Of a DNA stretch of 32,647 nucleotides, positions 1 to 11,853 are shown in pieces. Position 1 is the stretch's first letter. The number at the start of each line of letters is the position of its first letter. Source of the stretch: Nemertoderma westbladi (Eukaryota; Xenacoelomorpha; Nemertodermatida; Nemertodermatidae). The DNA is taken from assembly GCA_032718475.1 (NCBI GenBank), contig JAUCBJ010000890.1, positions 1 to 32,647 of the forward strand. Direction: 5' to 3'. The position numbers and the translations under genes are program-made. The notes beneath the pieces were generated by a model that was given only the letters and a program-made list of their open reading frames with translations, was not told the origin of the DNA and did no database searches.

Positions 1-950
1 ATATGTCTGTAGTAAATGGGCCACTCTTAAAAATTACTACAGTTTTCTATGGATGAAGTTCAAACCTACCGAAGTACAAAGACAACAGATATCCGCGAAA
101 AGTATCGCGAAAGGTATACAAGTAGAACATATATGATAATCACATATTAACAGGGCATGTTAACATTAACAGGCCAGGGCAGTTTTTGTTTCGGCACGAA
201 CGCTTTGAAGGGTCTAAGCGTCTAGGGTCTAGGCGCATATCTGCCTTGCATCCTTGAATGGTAGCTAAATGAGTATTGGAGTTTCCTCTGGGGAGTATAG
301 TTCTGGGGGGACCGCACTGGAAATAAGTCGTCAGACTTTATGTGTAATCCCTGGTCTCACGGCCGACGAAAATTTACTTTAGGCCCTTCTCTACTTTTCA
401 CAGTTTTAAGGACCGTGTGTCACGAAAAGTATACAAGTAGCACATATTTGGTAATCGCATAAAGCATTAAGAAATCAACCTGATTTTGATTTTATTGCCT
501 TATGTGTTTTCCGTGTAGCTGAATTCGTATATGACACGTTCGTTTCTGATTGATAGTGGTATTTTAAATATGTCCCATTGAGTGCCGAAAAATGCAAGTA
601 GCTCAGTAATATGACATTGTCCCCAACTTCTATTTCATTTGCTCATTTTCACGAAGCATTTAACAACGGATTATTCCCCAAAAATAAAACTGAAACGTCT
701 TTTCTATTTACTTCAGTTTATTGTTTTGGTTAGAATGACGCGCCAAAGTTAAACTGACCCTTTCACTAAATAGATATTTTAACATTTCGGTGATAATTTA
801 AATTGCCGATAGGGGTTGCGTTAAGTTTTCCCCTGTCTCACAAATACAAAAATATATGCGTGTAGCAAATGGGCCACTACAAATTTTATTTCTGAACTGA
901 AAATAAACATACGGAGCCCATACAGGAAATTAAATAGTCTTTTTTTTGCT

Positions 951-968
951 AAGTCGTGCGAACGACTT
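951..968. repeat. AAGTCG-N6-CGACTT palindrome, first site
   Basis: Perfect 6-bp arms (AAGTCG / CGACTT) lie around a six-base spacer. The same palindrome recurs at 1613-1630 in this copy and at 10874-10891 and 11548-11565 in copy B. It could be a dimeric protein-binding site or a short hairpin in the transcript; nothing in the sequence decides between them. Confidence 0.6.
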
Positions 969-1612
969 ACGATCTCTAATCTGATACAGTGTAATACAGG
1001 GCCAAATCGGCGCTGCCCGTGTCTGTATGTCACGTGCTTCTGTTTTTCTGGTTGTCTCGCTCACACCAATATCACAGCTATGACTCGGTGAATTTTTTTG
1101 AAATTTATTATGTATGTAGTAGAGAAAAGGTTTAGAAAGTTTAGTTGTAGATTTTGGCGCCCTGCAATTTCATGGGATGCCGTTAAGTGGCGCTAAATAT
1201 CTTATTTTCAAGGCTTAATAACTTATGAAGGACCTTTTTATTAAAAGATTTTAACGATAAATTATACATACTGTACATAATTCACGAAGTGGGGCCTTCG
1301 CGCTAGTGATACCGACCATACAAAGACATAGGGTGCATTCTAGTTCCTATGTGACAATTTTCAGCTAGAACAGATCATAAATGACTGAATAGGTCAAAAA
1401 ATTCACTTTCAGACATGTCGTCCTCTAGCGGCAGACTAAAGAACTGCAGATAGTCTTAAGTTAGCCATTATTGAGTTTCAACTGCAGTATTGTATATTGA
1501 ATTTAAAAACCCGCTATTGTTTTTTTTTTATTACTACAGTAGAAATGGCCAATCAAAACATAGTTAGTTAAGTGGTTCGCATGTCTTAGTGAGTCGTTCC
1601 AACGAGTTAGTT

Positions 1613-1630
1613 AAGTCGGTCGAACGACTT
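1613..1630. repeat. AAGTCG-N6-CGACTT palindrome, second site
   Basis: Same arms as the site at 951-968 with a different spacer (GTCGAA). It lies just upstream of the TATAAAT-like box near 1634, a position that would suit a promoter-proximal regulatory site. Confidence 0.6.
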
Positions 1631-1945
1631 TAGTATAAATCTGTACAAGTCGGCCTACCTGAACGTTTTTCCTTCTGTGTTCTGTGTATGAGAATCCTCG
1701 TCCATCGTAAAATAATGTATAATTCTTTATTTAATATTCAGAAATAAAAGATAGAAATGATTTTCTATGTTTTAGGGTCATTTTATTTTATTTATTTATC
1801 AATATTAATATATACAGTATAATGATTATATACTTTTCCGAACGCCATTTCTTATAATTTGTTTTATTTATATTAATCCATGACTACTTAACAATTGGCA
1901 ACAAATTTATTTGTTTCGTTAATAAATTTCGTTTACACAATTGTA

Positions 1946-1963
1946 CCCCCCCCCCCCCCCCCC
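1946..1963 (+). repeat. Poly-C homopolymer run
   Basis: Eighteen consecutive C residues, just beyond the end of the 1.9 kb repeat copy A. The exact length is likely to be unreliable in assembly. Confidence 0.9.
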
Positions 1964-2138
1964 ACCCCGTCAGTGCTTTACTGCGTGGGTGGTTCTCTCC
2001 AGGTGCTCTCGTAATGTTGCCTAGCAATAATTTGATAAAGGTAAATAGTCTGACAGGGCGGGAAATTTAAAAATAGTTAATGCTACCTTGATTTGGATGT
2101 TTATTTATTGGCTGACCTACAGACAATATACATTTAGC

Positions 2139-3700
2139 TCAAGAGTGCTGCTGCCTGCAGTAGCGCGTACCGGTAGCCATCTGACACAGTTTAAGAATTT
2201 GCTCTATGTGGTCTCTCGCCGTTTCACGAACTTCGAAGAGATGAGCTTCATAAAGAGCTGAACTGCGTTGGTACAGGAGGAATACCCCCCACGTTGTAAA
2301 GAGAAGAGTCGTGGACATACCGAGCTCGACAAGGTGAACTTGAATCAGTAGGCTGTCCCTATCTAGGTTGAAAACCTCCACTCCGTATAATGCAGAAGGA
2401 ATGATCACAAGTTGGTAGAGGCACATCGCTGACGACAGTGAGACCATTTGCAGGTATACTTTGATGGATAGACTGATGGTGCCAGCAATGGCCTTTCTGT
2501 AGCGATGTTTTAGGTGTCCAGAATTCGAGTTAAATGCAGCATACCAAGGTAGTTGAAACTATAAACAAATTTGATTTGCTTATTGTTATATGTAAGCTTG
2601 TCAGCAACAGCCAATCAGCCACCACGGCGGAATTTCACAGCCTCTGCCTTTGCAATGTTGACAGACAGCGAGTTATTTCTACAGTATGATGACAGTCTAT
2701 TAAGTGCATCCTGTGTTTGCTCGATGGTATCAGTCACTATCACTAGATCGTCAGCATACATGAGCACTAGCACTCCCGTAAAAATCAACGCAGCGGGGTG
2801 ATCAGCGACGAAAAGTGCGAATAAATGAGGGGACATTTTGTCACCCTGAAGGACATCAATTGTCTGGGTAATAGGAGAAGTAACAAGTGAACCAATGACA
2901 ACCAAGATACAAATTTACACAAATAATAGTCCAAAGAGCTTTCAGGAACTTTGTACTGATAACAAGTTTGTGAAGTTTAATTATAAGCTTGACTCAGTTC
3001 ACTTTGTCAAACGCCTTTTCAAAGTCTACAAAGACACAATACTTGTGACCCTTTGGTTCACCCAAAGAATTTGAGATTTGCTGTACAGGATTTTTGTAGC
3101 TTTGATTTTTGACCTTCCTACTATGAACCCAAATTGTTCAGCTGGAAATATCAAATTACGCTCAGCCCACGAGTAGAGACGTGAATCTAGCATGGCTGTG
3201 TATGTTTTTAGAAGAAAAGCTCATTAGAGTGATACCGCGATATGAACCTGGTAGTCTTAGGCTACCCTTCCCATTATATAGGGGAATTAAATAACTAGTT
3301 GACCACTGAGTCGGAATGATAGCGTTGTTGAAACAGAACGACAACAAGGCGACTAGGAAGACATTAAATATTCCATACCCCTGTTTGAGACACTCGTTGG
3401 TTATGCCATCAGGGCCGCCAGCTGCCTTGCCATTGGCTGATTTCGAAATATTGCTGGTTATTTCAGTGGCCGAGATTTCAGCATCCATGTCCTCGACAAC
3501 AATGTCTTCAATGACTGGGAAGCTCGGTATTTTTTCACTCCCAAGCAGACCACCGAAATGCGATTTCCAATCTTCACTCGTAACCTGCTGTATCCGATCT
3601 GTGCTTGGTTTGCATTTGAGTATGACAGGTCCTCAGCAGGAGTTGATGTGATGTCAGGAAGCTTGAAATGCACAATGTACAATTAGATAGATAAAGAATA
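2139..3700 (-). pseudogene. Decayed non-LTR retrotransposon reverse transcriptase
   Basis: Reading from about 3660 down to 2139, the minus strand gives successive pieces of a LINE reverse transcriptase in shifting frames. The opening block has NGKAAGGPDGI and WSTSYLIPLYNGKGS followed by SYRGITL (about 3250-3450). Then comes motif A, VFVDFEKAFDKVN (near 3000-3040), motif B, VLQGDKMSPHLF (near 2820-2850), and motif C, LMYADDLVIV (near 2745-2775). The C-terminal thumb region continues to a stop at 2139. Several frameshifts and stops show it is dead. No endonuclease domain is seen, so the copy is 5'-truncated, as is common for LINEs. The motifs suit an I/Jockey-like group, but I do not assign a clade. 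Confidence 0.88.
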
Positions 3701-3734
3701 TATAGTACATCTAGCGTGGCTTGTAAAGCCAAGA

Positions 3735-4640
3735 CCATAAAAATATATTTTAGTTTTTGTAAAATAAACCACCAGTTTTTGAGATTTTCTTAATTATGTG
3801 CAGTTTCCAGGAGAGATTGTTGTCAACGGAACTGCCTAAAAATTTGGTTGAGTTTTTGAACGTAATAGGGGAGTTATTTATCCGGATTTGGTGATCTGGG
3901 GGATTAAAACGTTTGTTAGAAATTATAGTAAATTCGGTTTTAGTTATATTTAGAGAAATTTTTTTATCAGACAGCCAATCAGGAGAGTGTTGAGTTCCAA
4001 GTTGACAAAGTTGATTAGTTGGTGTAAGTTAGTATATCAGCTGTGTATAAAGTGGTGTCATCAGCAAAGAGAGTTGTGAAAAGCTGAGTAGCGTTAGGGA
4101 GGTCGTTGATATAAAGAAGGAATAGTATCGGGGATAATGTGGCACCTTGAGGGACGCCGGTGTTGAGGGGATGATAAGAGGAAGTATTATTACCGATGGA
4201 AACGCATTGGGAGCGAGCTGTAAGATAGCTGGAGAATAGTTGAAGGGGAAGGCCGCGAATACCATAGCAAGATAGTGTTTTGAGAAGGATATCGTTGTTA
4301 ATAGTGTCAAATGCTTTTTTTAAATCAATATAAATTACACATGAAAATTTTTGGTCGTCTATGGATTGGTTTAGTTTTCAATGACAGATAACAGAGCATG
4401 GGTGGTGGATGTTTTAGGACGAAAACCATACTGACAGGATGATATGATAGAGAGTTTATGTAGGTATGATAGAAGCTGAGAGTTAATTATCTGTTCGATG
4501 TATCTGTTCAATGGGCAAGAGGGAAATAGGACGATAGTTGTTCAGGGAAGAAGCCGTGAGATATCGATAAAGTGAAAAGGTAACTAAGGATGATAGATAG
4601 AGTTTTCGCGGCCAGAGTGAGTAAGCTGGTTGGAAATGGG
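3735..4640 (-). pseudogene. Second decayed non-LTR reverse transcriptase (CR1/Jockey-like)
   Basis: A different LINE lies directly beside the first on the same strand. Moving down from about 4580 I read NNYRPISLLP, then YIDLKKAFDTINNDILL (motif A), a linker and GVPQGATLSPILFLLYINDLP (motif B), and LFADDTTLYTAD (motif C, about 4030-4070). Beyond 4020 comes SDKKISLNITKTEF, the usual post-catalytic block, ending near 3740. Stops and frame changes interrupt it. The QGATLSPILF and FADDTTLY wording fits CR1/L2/Jockey-type RTs and differs clearly from the neighbour at 2139-3700, so two separate insertions abut here. Confidence 0.85.
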
Positions 4641-6663
4641 ACATTGGAGGTAGTGTGAGGGTCTAGCTGTAGTAATTTGAGTTCAACTTCAACTGGGAAG
4701 GTTTCAATTAACCCCTACATATGATAATTTACCTGTCAATTATATTGAGCCATACTAGCACTTTTGGAGCTACGGCTCAAACATTATAATGAATATAGTG
4801 TCCTGTCTATAATGAATTTAATAAACAGGAATTTGAATTGAGTTGAACTTATTGAAAGGTCAATAATTATGTACCGCCTTCTGTTCATTAACTCTTAGAG
4901 AACATAATAATGGTCATATTGATATACATTATTGCTGTATATACATTATTTTGAGTGAAACTTGAACGAAGGGGTGCACAGTTGAACACGTTCGTGGGGC
5001 GCAAGCACCACCGGCAGTTATATATGTTTGTACCAATTATTGTTATCCTAAGTTGTACACTCACTATATAATTGTGCTTGTATCTAGTATCTTCTTCATC
5101 TTCTTGTACTGTACCTTATTTGTCTGTTGGTTGGTTAATTTGACTTGAGTTAATGTGGAAAATAATTAATATGAATCTGAATCGGACAGAATTAAACTAA
5201 ATTAAATTAAAATTATTATATAATAATATCGTGATCAAACAATGACCTCAGCACTGTGATAAAATAAATAGCATGGATAGCATAGTTGTACGAATTAATA
5301 AACCCCGAAGTCTATGAGGCTTGTACTGCACTGTTTTCGATCGTGGTATTGTTGTACAGCACAACAGATGCAACTCATTAGCGTTGTTGCAAATAACCTC
5401 ATATACTACTGCATACCAACAAAGTTTGAAGATATTTAACAAATCAATAGGAATTATTTAAAAGAATATACATAAGAGTCCTTTATCCTGAACGTAATGG
5501 GTAGATGTAATGTAATAAACATGAATTTCAACCAACAAAGTAACTCAGCATCCACCGGCAGCTACTATCCTCCTCTCGAGAAATAATAAACAGCGGCAGA
5601 TCATAATTAATGGCGTATACGGAACAGAGACTCAAAAAGGGCGTAAACGCTACGCCGACAACCGACAGCCGACAACCACTGCCGACAACAGCAAATATGA
5701 AAATGTAACCTGAGTTTGTCACGTCACTCTCGTGTATTGTATTGGTTAGAAAAACATTCCACTGTAACCTGTTCCTTTCCCTCAATTCACAATTAACATT
5801 AAGTAGCTTTAATAATGGTTGTTGGCGTAGCGTTTACACCAAAGCAAAAGCATATTTCTAAGAATTATGAATTTCACTGTTGATTCCCACACAAGTTGAA
5901 TCCATTGCGGCTGAAATTAAATGTACTAAAGGTCTGCCTTTTTTCTGTACATTTTTGTGCAGTAGGGGCATAGTGATAGCTGGTTAGGAACCAGGCTATC
6001 CCCAATTGCATAAGCCTACAATGATCACGACTATGTGTTGTGATCTACTTTTGTATAGAGCCTACTCTCAAAGGCATTGAGGCCATCAAAAATTTAGAGA
6101 CTGGTATTTTACACGTAGATCGTTTGAGAGGGGGCACACACACAAAACGTGCAAATCATCTTGAACAGGGTTATTGTCACAGACAAACGTTCGGTTCAAT
6201 CTTGGTATTCTGGACCACAGGCCAGTTTCTTTCTGTTCGCAGTCTATGAATCACTCATTAATCTGATCCATGTAAAAGCTACGCATTGGTAATCCGGAAT
6301 ATACAGTTTGGAATATTTGTATATTTATTTGGGTGTAATGATAAGTTGTCGTTTATAACGGAGCGCGCGGCAAGTAAAACACATTGTCGTGGATTCTGGT
6401 TTATTTCAAACACGGGATTTATTATACTGGCAGAAGAGAAATGGGAAGCGGCACAGAGTTTTGTGATTTGCAGAGTTGAAACGCCTGTCTAATGGGTATT
6501 TCAGGATCGCTGTGAAGCAATTTCAATGAAAATTGCATTCTATATTTAACTATAAGTTGTTTAATATAATTAATATACCCAATTCAATCAGACAGTATCA
6601 GTTGGATTTGATAGCGAACACTTGCTAATTTCTTGACCATGTGTGTACAATTTTTCGATAATG
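4641..6663. other. No recognisable gene
   Basis: AT-rich sequence with only short, unconvincing ORFs on both strands. The one structured item I see is the spaced inverted repeat at 5639-5840, described separately, next to a short GCCGACAAC-like iteration at 5655-5690. Confidence 0.5.
5639..5840. repeat. Spaced inverted repeat, possible MITE
   Basis: Arms at 5639-5663 and 5817-5840 (core GTAAACGCTACGCC) are inverted copies with one or two mismatches. Weak similarity (TCATAATT) continues outside both arms. The roughly 200 bp size suits a small non-autonomous DNA element, but no target duplication was identified. Confidence 0.4.
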
Positions 6664-7489
6664 TTAAAGTCCTTTGTCTGTCAGGAAGGATTCTGAAGCA
6701 CTCAGAAACTGATTAAGTCTCATTACAGATCTATAGACAGGCCGTGATGACATACTCCACAACTCTTCAAGCGATTCATGGGCTCCAGCTAACAATAGTA
6801 GCCCAATAAAAGCCTTGATCAATATAAAATCAACCATTGTCCAAACTTTTGGTATTCGATCTGGGTGACCATCATTCCAATAAGTTATGTCTTCTACAGC
6901 TCGAACGGTTGGTTTCCCGGACAACTATGGAAAGAATTTCGTCATTGATGAAGAGCTCAAAGCTTTCCTTTATTGACTGAACTGTCTTTGCTTCCCCCCT
7001 AACACCAGATTGTTCTTTGATCACATTAGAACTGATTGTTCTCGAACTGTTAGTTTGGTTGGACTGTAAACTCCATTTACGACCACTTTTACAATCTATA
7101 GATATTTCACTCTGGCCACCACTAGTTCCACATCTACTTCTAGTACTATTATCGACCCTACTTCTCTTGTGAGCACGTCAGCTTTCAAAAGTGGAATTCC
7201 CTTCATCGATTTCGGAATCTGTGGCTGGTTCAGTATCATCATCCGATTCTCCCAAAATCAAAGACACCAAATTCTCAACATGTTATAATCCCCATCACTC
7301 ACAGTATCAGCTGCCTCAGTTATCACACCTGCATACACATACAGATACAGATATAGATAGATATATATATATATATCATATATAGATAGATACAGATACA
7401 GATATATCCATATAGTCACTATCGGAAAACGGTTCATCATCACTAAGGAGATCATATAGTGGTTCTACATCTTCAATATCACTATCCAT
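6664..7489 (-). pseudogene. piggyBac-type transposase, 5' part only, broken
   Basis: On the minus strand an ATG at 7489-7487 opens an acidic N-terminus (MDSDIEDVEPLYDLLSDDEP, then more D/S residues), as in many piggyBac transposases. The reading is interrupted at 7339-7410 by a GATA/TATA microsatellite. It resumes in another frame with an acidic stretch, a basic stretch, and SFELFINDEILSIVVRETN (about 6920-6980). After another frameshift it continues as IKAFIGLLLLAGAHESLEEL...YRSVMRLNQF to 6664, which is the start of the piggyBac DDE domain. Full transposases are about 600 aa; the catalytic core is missing, so this copy cannot act. Its terminal sequence is probably at 7700-7939. Confidence 0.85.
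7339..7410. repeat. GATA/TATA-type microsatellite inside the piggyBac reading frame
   Basis: An imperfect and partly palindromic run of ACAGATA, GATA and TATA units sits within the former N-terminal coding part of the piggyBac transposase and breaks its frame. Confidence 0.85.
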
Positions 7490-7720
7490 TATGGAACACT
7501 ACACAACTATTGATCTTCACATATAATACTCAACTACAGTAATAACAAAACGGACAGATAGAGAAACATACAGACAGCTAGTGACAGACAGACAGACAGT
7601 GCCAATTTGGAAAATACTACAAATGAATGCATTTGGCTTCTTGGCTCCCCATGCAACTTTAAGGGCTAGTTACTGCTGTACAGGTAATGACTAACAGTTA
7701 CTGGTATTCGATTTTATCAG

Positions 7721-7939
7721 TGGGGTCATTATTGACCCCAGGTGGTCACAGCGAGTGTTGCTCAGAAAGAGGTTTGAATTTTTATATCAAATAGCTAAAC
7801 AAAACAATTGTATTTCATAGAATTACATGTGCTAGGAAGGTACTGCCAAGTTCAGAACCCCACATACAACTATTGAAGAACAATTAGAGATTTAGTTCAC
7901 TGGGGTTGTTTTCGACCCCAGTGTACATAGGAAGGTTAA
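7721..7939 (-). mobile_element. piggyBac-like terminus with TTAA and subterminal palindromes
   Basis: A TTAA tetranucleotide at 7936-7939, the standard piggyBac target, is followed inward on the minus strand by CCTTCCTATGTACACTGGGG. Two subterminal palindromes of the form TGGGGTY...RACCCCA occur at 7721-7740 and 7901-7920. They lie upstream of the transposase start at 7489, as expected for the element's 5' end. The opposite end was not found and is probably lost with the 3' part of the gene. Confidence 0.65.
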
Positions 7940-7959
7940 GTATAAACCAATATATTACC

Positions 7960-8370
7960 GATTAATAAGGGGCACACACATTTATGAGACGGACAAACAT
8001 TAATGAGGGGCACCCATTAATTTAGGGCACATACATTAACATATGGACACAGACATAATCAGGAATGCAAATATTAATATTGGGCACAAATATTTATAAG
8101 GGGAACAAACATTAATAGGGGACAAAAACATTAACCATGGACACTAAAATTAAATTGGGATACAACCATTAATTGAGGGACACACATAACCATTTTCACA
8201 AACATTAATCAAGGTCACAGGCACTAATGTGGGACACAAACATTAATGAGAGATAGACATACATTTATCAGACGCACAAACATTAATAGGGGACAAAAAC
8301 ATTAATCATGGACACTAAAATTAATTTGGGACACAAACAATAATGAGGGATACACATTAATCAGGGGTGT
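7960..8370. repeat. Degenerate minisatellite built on an ACA-CATTAAT-GGG unit
   Basis: About 18 diverged units of roughly 20-25 bp share the core ACACATTAAT followed by a purine-rich GRGGGAC. Unit length and spacing drift, so the array is old. No coding potential. Confidence 0.75.
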
Positions 8371-8709
8371 CGTCGCTTTTGGCAACAGTCGCGATTCGAC
8401 AGAAAAAGTAGCGTTTCGGCAAAAGGTTGCAATTCGGCAAAATCATTTCTTTATTGCATGAGATGAGAATACACTGTACGTATATACTATCAACAATACA
8501 AGTAAAAGTGAAACAAGCAAAACATACTCAAACGTAACACTAACTCAATCGTTGTGCTGTTTGTATATTTGTGAATCTCTTCTAGTTGTGTTTTGTGTTA
8601 TATTAAAAAAAATGGAATATATTACTTTTAAAACACAAATTCACTGTTAATACCTGCCTTTCATCAATCTTCTGTGCGCCTGTGCAGATTAATAGGGAGG
8701 TTGAAGGGT

Positions 8710-8735
8710 GGGGGGGGGGGGGGGGGGGGGGGGGG
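8710..8735 (+). repeat. Poly-G homopolymer run
   Basis: Twenty-six consecutive G residues, a possible quadruplex former and a likely assembly weak spot. Confidence 0.9.
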
Positions 8736-8879
8736 TTTATTCACCATTCTTTGATTTATTGGTGTTTTGTTAAACTTATTAAATACCGAGTTTTTGTGAT
8801 ACAGTAGAATCGCTCAATATTAATCTGTATCTCATAACTGAGCCTCGTGTGCGCGAAGGCCCCATGAACTTATGTATTA

Positions 8880-9190
8880 CTTACGTATTACAGTATGTGA
8901 GACAACAATTATCTCGAATATTGGAGTTTTACAGGAGGGTGGACCAAATAGTTGTCGCATGTTTACAATCTATGTCGATCCCTTAATTTCTGGCATAAAG
9001 GAGATGGGTCAAGGAGATAAATTGGTTAAAGTATTTGATTGTATTTCTTTAATTTAACGACACTATCATTCTACAGTAGCTACCAACAGACATGAAATGA
9101 ATCGTAAACTCAATGTTTTTGTGGTTGAAGCTAAGAAATTAAACATGGAACTAGGCGAAAAGATATCATTATTTATGGCAGATTAACACA
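8880..9190 (+). pseudogene. Short reverse-transcriptase scrap
   Basis: The plus strand reads GVLQEGGPNSCRMFTIYVDP, which is motif B of a non-LTR RT (usually GVLQGG...). A shifted frame gives NDTIIL, a degenerate motif C lacking the double Asp. The original frame then resumes with ATNRHEM...RKLNVFVVEAKKLNME and a final EK block. A stop and a frameshift at about 9050-9085 separate the pieces. Only the palm-to-thumb part remains; nothing is recognisable on either side. Confidence 0.7.
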
Positions 9191-9264
9191 AGTGACATTT
9201 AACCTTTCATTATTGACTACATGACTATTCCACCAACTGATTCATATATCTGATCTATTATCGC

Positions 9265-9415
9265 ACTACTAAATCGCACCCAGGATCCAAGTTTGCATCT
9301 AAGATCTAAACTCGCACCTGTAGATCGCACACAGGATCTAAGTTCGCGTCTAGGATCAAACGATCAAGATCATTTTTTCCCACTGCCTGGTTCCCACCCG
9401 AGATCTAAGTTCCAC
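9265..9415. repeat. Short minisatellite with GGATCTAAGTTCGC units
   Basis: Four to six diverged units of the form TCGCAC..AGGATCTAAGTTCGCATCT. They produce repeated BglII/BamHI-like AGATCT/GGATCC hexamers. No gene. Confidence 0.65.
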
Positions 9416-9431
9416 ATAGAGTCGAATATTA

Positions 9432-9594
9432 TTGGCTTTAAAAACTCGTTTCAGGTCGTTTTAGCTCTTTTTCCCTTTTAGGAAGTACCAGATATTATGA
9501 TCACCATACGGGCCTGATTGGCTTTAAAAGCTCGTTTCCGCTCGTTTCAGCTCGTTTCAGGTGATTTCAGCTCTTTTACCCTTTTAGGAAGTAC
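9432..9594. repeat. Tandem duplication ending in CCCTTTTAGGAAGTACC
   Basis: Segments 9432-9489 and 9518-9594 both start with GGCTTTAAAA.CTCGTTTC and end with CCCTTTTAGGAAGTACC. The second has extra CTCGTTTCAG iterations. Non-coding. Confidence 0.7.
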
Positions 9595-9924
9595 CTATCT
9601 TACTAGCCTCCGCAACCACCACTAATTTATTTATTTATCTATTTTTGTTTTATTTATATTAGTGAAATACACATAAACTATATGAATTGTATAAAGTATT
9701 GGGTTAATTACCAATTTGGTACAGCTATTTATATATATATGTCTATTCCTCGCAGCTTTTAGGCCACTGGCCCTTTCATAGGCCATTGTGGAATAACTTT
9801 GGTATGTATACGAAATAGTTATACATATATATAGTTGAAAAAGTTTAGCGTCATCTAGCGGGTAACTATGAAATTTCCTATGTTAAATACATAATATATA
9901 TACTTTTTGAATGCGCAATTAGCC

Positions 9925-11853
9925 ATATGTCTGTAGTAAATGGGCCCTTCTTAAAAATTACTACAGTTTTCTATGGATGAAGTTCAAACCTACCGAAGTA
10001 CAAAGACAACAGATATCCGCGAAAAGTATCGCGAAAGGTATACAAGTAGAACATATATGATAATCACATATTAACAGGGCATGTTAACATTAACAGGCCA
10101 GGGCAGTTTTTGTTTCGGCACAAACACTTTGAAGGGTCTAAGCGTCTAGGGTCTAGGCGCATATCTGCCTTGCATCCTTGAATGGTAGCTAAATGTGTAT
10201 TGGAGTTTCCTCTGGGGAGTATAGTTCTGGGGGGACCGCACTGGAAATAAGTCGTCAGACTTCGTGTGTAATCCCTGGTCTCACGGCCGACGAAAATTTA
10301 CTTTAGGCCCTACTTTACCTTTCACAGTAAGGACCGTGTGTCACGAAAAGTATACAAGTAGCACATATTTGGTAATCGCATAAAGCATTAAGAAATCAAC
10401 CTGATTTTTATTTTATTCCCTTATGGGTTTTCCGTTTTGCTGAATTCGTATATGACACGTTCGTTTCTGATTGATTGTGGTATTTTAAATATGTCCCATT
10501 GAGTGACGAAAAATGCAAGTAGCTCAGTAATATGACATTGTCTCCAAATTCTATTTCATTTGCTCATTTTCACGAAGCATTTAACAACGGATTATTCCCC
10601 AAAAATAAAACTGAAACGTCTTTTCTATTTACTTCAGTTTATTGTTTTGGTTAGAATGACGCGCCAAAGTAAAACTGACCCTTTCACTAAATAGATACTT
10701 TAACATTTCGGTGAAAATTTAAATTGCCAATAGGGCTTGCGTTAAGTTTTCCCCTGTCTCACAAATACAAAAATATATGCGTGTAGCAAATTGGCCGCTA
10801 CAAATTTTATTTCTGAACTGAAAATAAACATACGGAGCCCATACATGGACATTAAATAGTCTTTTTTTTTGCTAAGTCGTGCGAACGACTTACGATCTCT
10901 AATCTGATACAGTGTAATACAGGGCCAAATCGGCGCTGCCCATGTCTGTCTGTCACGTGCTTCTGTTTTTCTGTCTGTCTGGCTCACACCAATATCCCAG
11001 CTATGACTCGGTAAATTTTTTTGAAATTTGTTATGTATGTAGTAGAGAAAAGGTTTAGAAAGTATAGTTGTAGATTTTGGCGCCCTGCAATTTCATGGGA
11101 TGCCGTTAAGTGGCGCTAAATATCTTATTTCCAAGGCTTAATAACTTATGAAGGACCTTTTTATTAAAAGATTTTAACGATAAAAAAATTAATCATACAT
11201 ACTGTGTATAATTCACGAAGTGGGGCCTTCGCGCTAGTGATACCGACAATACAAAGACACAGGGTGCATTCTAGTTCCTATCTGACAATTTTCAGCTTGA
11301 ATTGATCATAATTGACTGAATAGGTCAAAAAATTCACTTTCCGACATTTCGTCCTCTAGCGGCAGACTAAAGAACTGCAGATTGTCTTGAGTTAGCCATT
11401 ATTGAGTTTCAACTGCAGCAGTATTGTATATTGAATTTAAAAACCCGCTATTGTTTTTTTTATTACTACAGTAGAAATGGCCAATCAAAACATAGTTAGT
11501 TAAGTGGTTCGCATGTCTTACTCTTGAGTCGTTCCAACGAGTTAGTTAAGTCGGTCGAACGACTTTAGTATAAATCTGTATAAGTCGGCCTACCTGAACG
11601 TTTTTCCTTCTGTGTTCTGTGTATGAGAATCCTCGTCCATCGTAAAATAATGTATATTCTTTATTTAATATTCAGAAATAAAAGATAGAAATGATTTTCT
11701 ATGTTTTAGGCCCATTTTATTTTATTTATTTATCAATATTAATATATATAATGATTATATACTTATCCGAACGCCATTTCTTATAATTAGTTTTATTTAT
11801 ATTAATCCATTACTACTTAACAATTGGCAACAAATTTATTTGTTTCGTTAATA
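9925..11853 (+). repeat. 1.9 kb dispersed repeat, copy B
   Basis: Direct copy of 1-1924, 9924 bp away. Differences are mainly single substitutions plus small indels, such as an expanded A-run near 11186 and CTCTT near 11521. It contains the same two AAGTCG palindromes (10874-10891, 11548-11565), the TATAAAT-like box and the AATAAA. Similarity stops at 11853 in the sequence CGTTAATA, the matching point in copy A being 1924, so this right boundary is real. Confidence 0.85.

Larger units (their letters stand above)
1..1924 (+). repeat. 1.9 kb dispersed repeat, copy A (left edge cut by window)
   Basis: This stretch aligns nearly end to end with 9925-11853 in the same orientation, with scattered substitutions and small indels (by eye around 95% identity). 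It opens at the first base of the window, so its true left end may lie outside. No long ORF is conserved between copies. The right part has a TATAAAT-like box near 1634 and AATAAA near 1743, which fits a promoter plus polyadenylation region such as an LTR, but TG...CA ends cannot be shown. It could equally be a non-autonomous dispersed repeat or one side of a local duplication. Confidence 0.85.

Noticed and set aside
821-1033. Minus-strand open frame shared by both 1.9 kb repeat copies (also 10742-10987)
   Set aside because: The similarity is simply that of the repeat. Frame and length differ between copies and the sequence includes a T-run, so there is no sign of coding selection.
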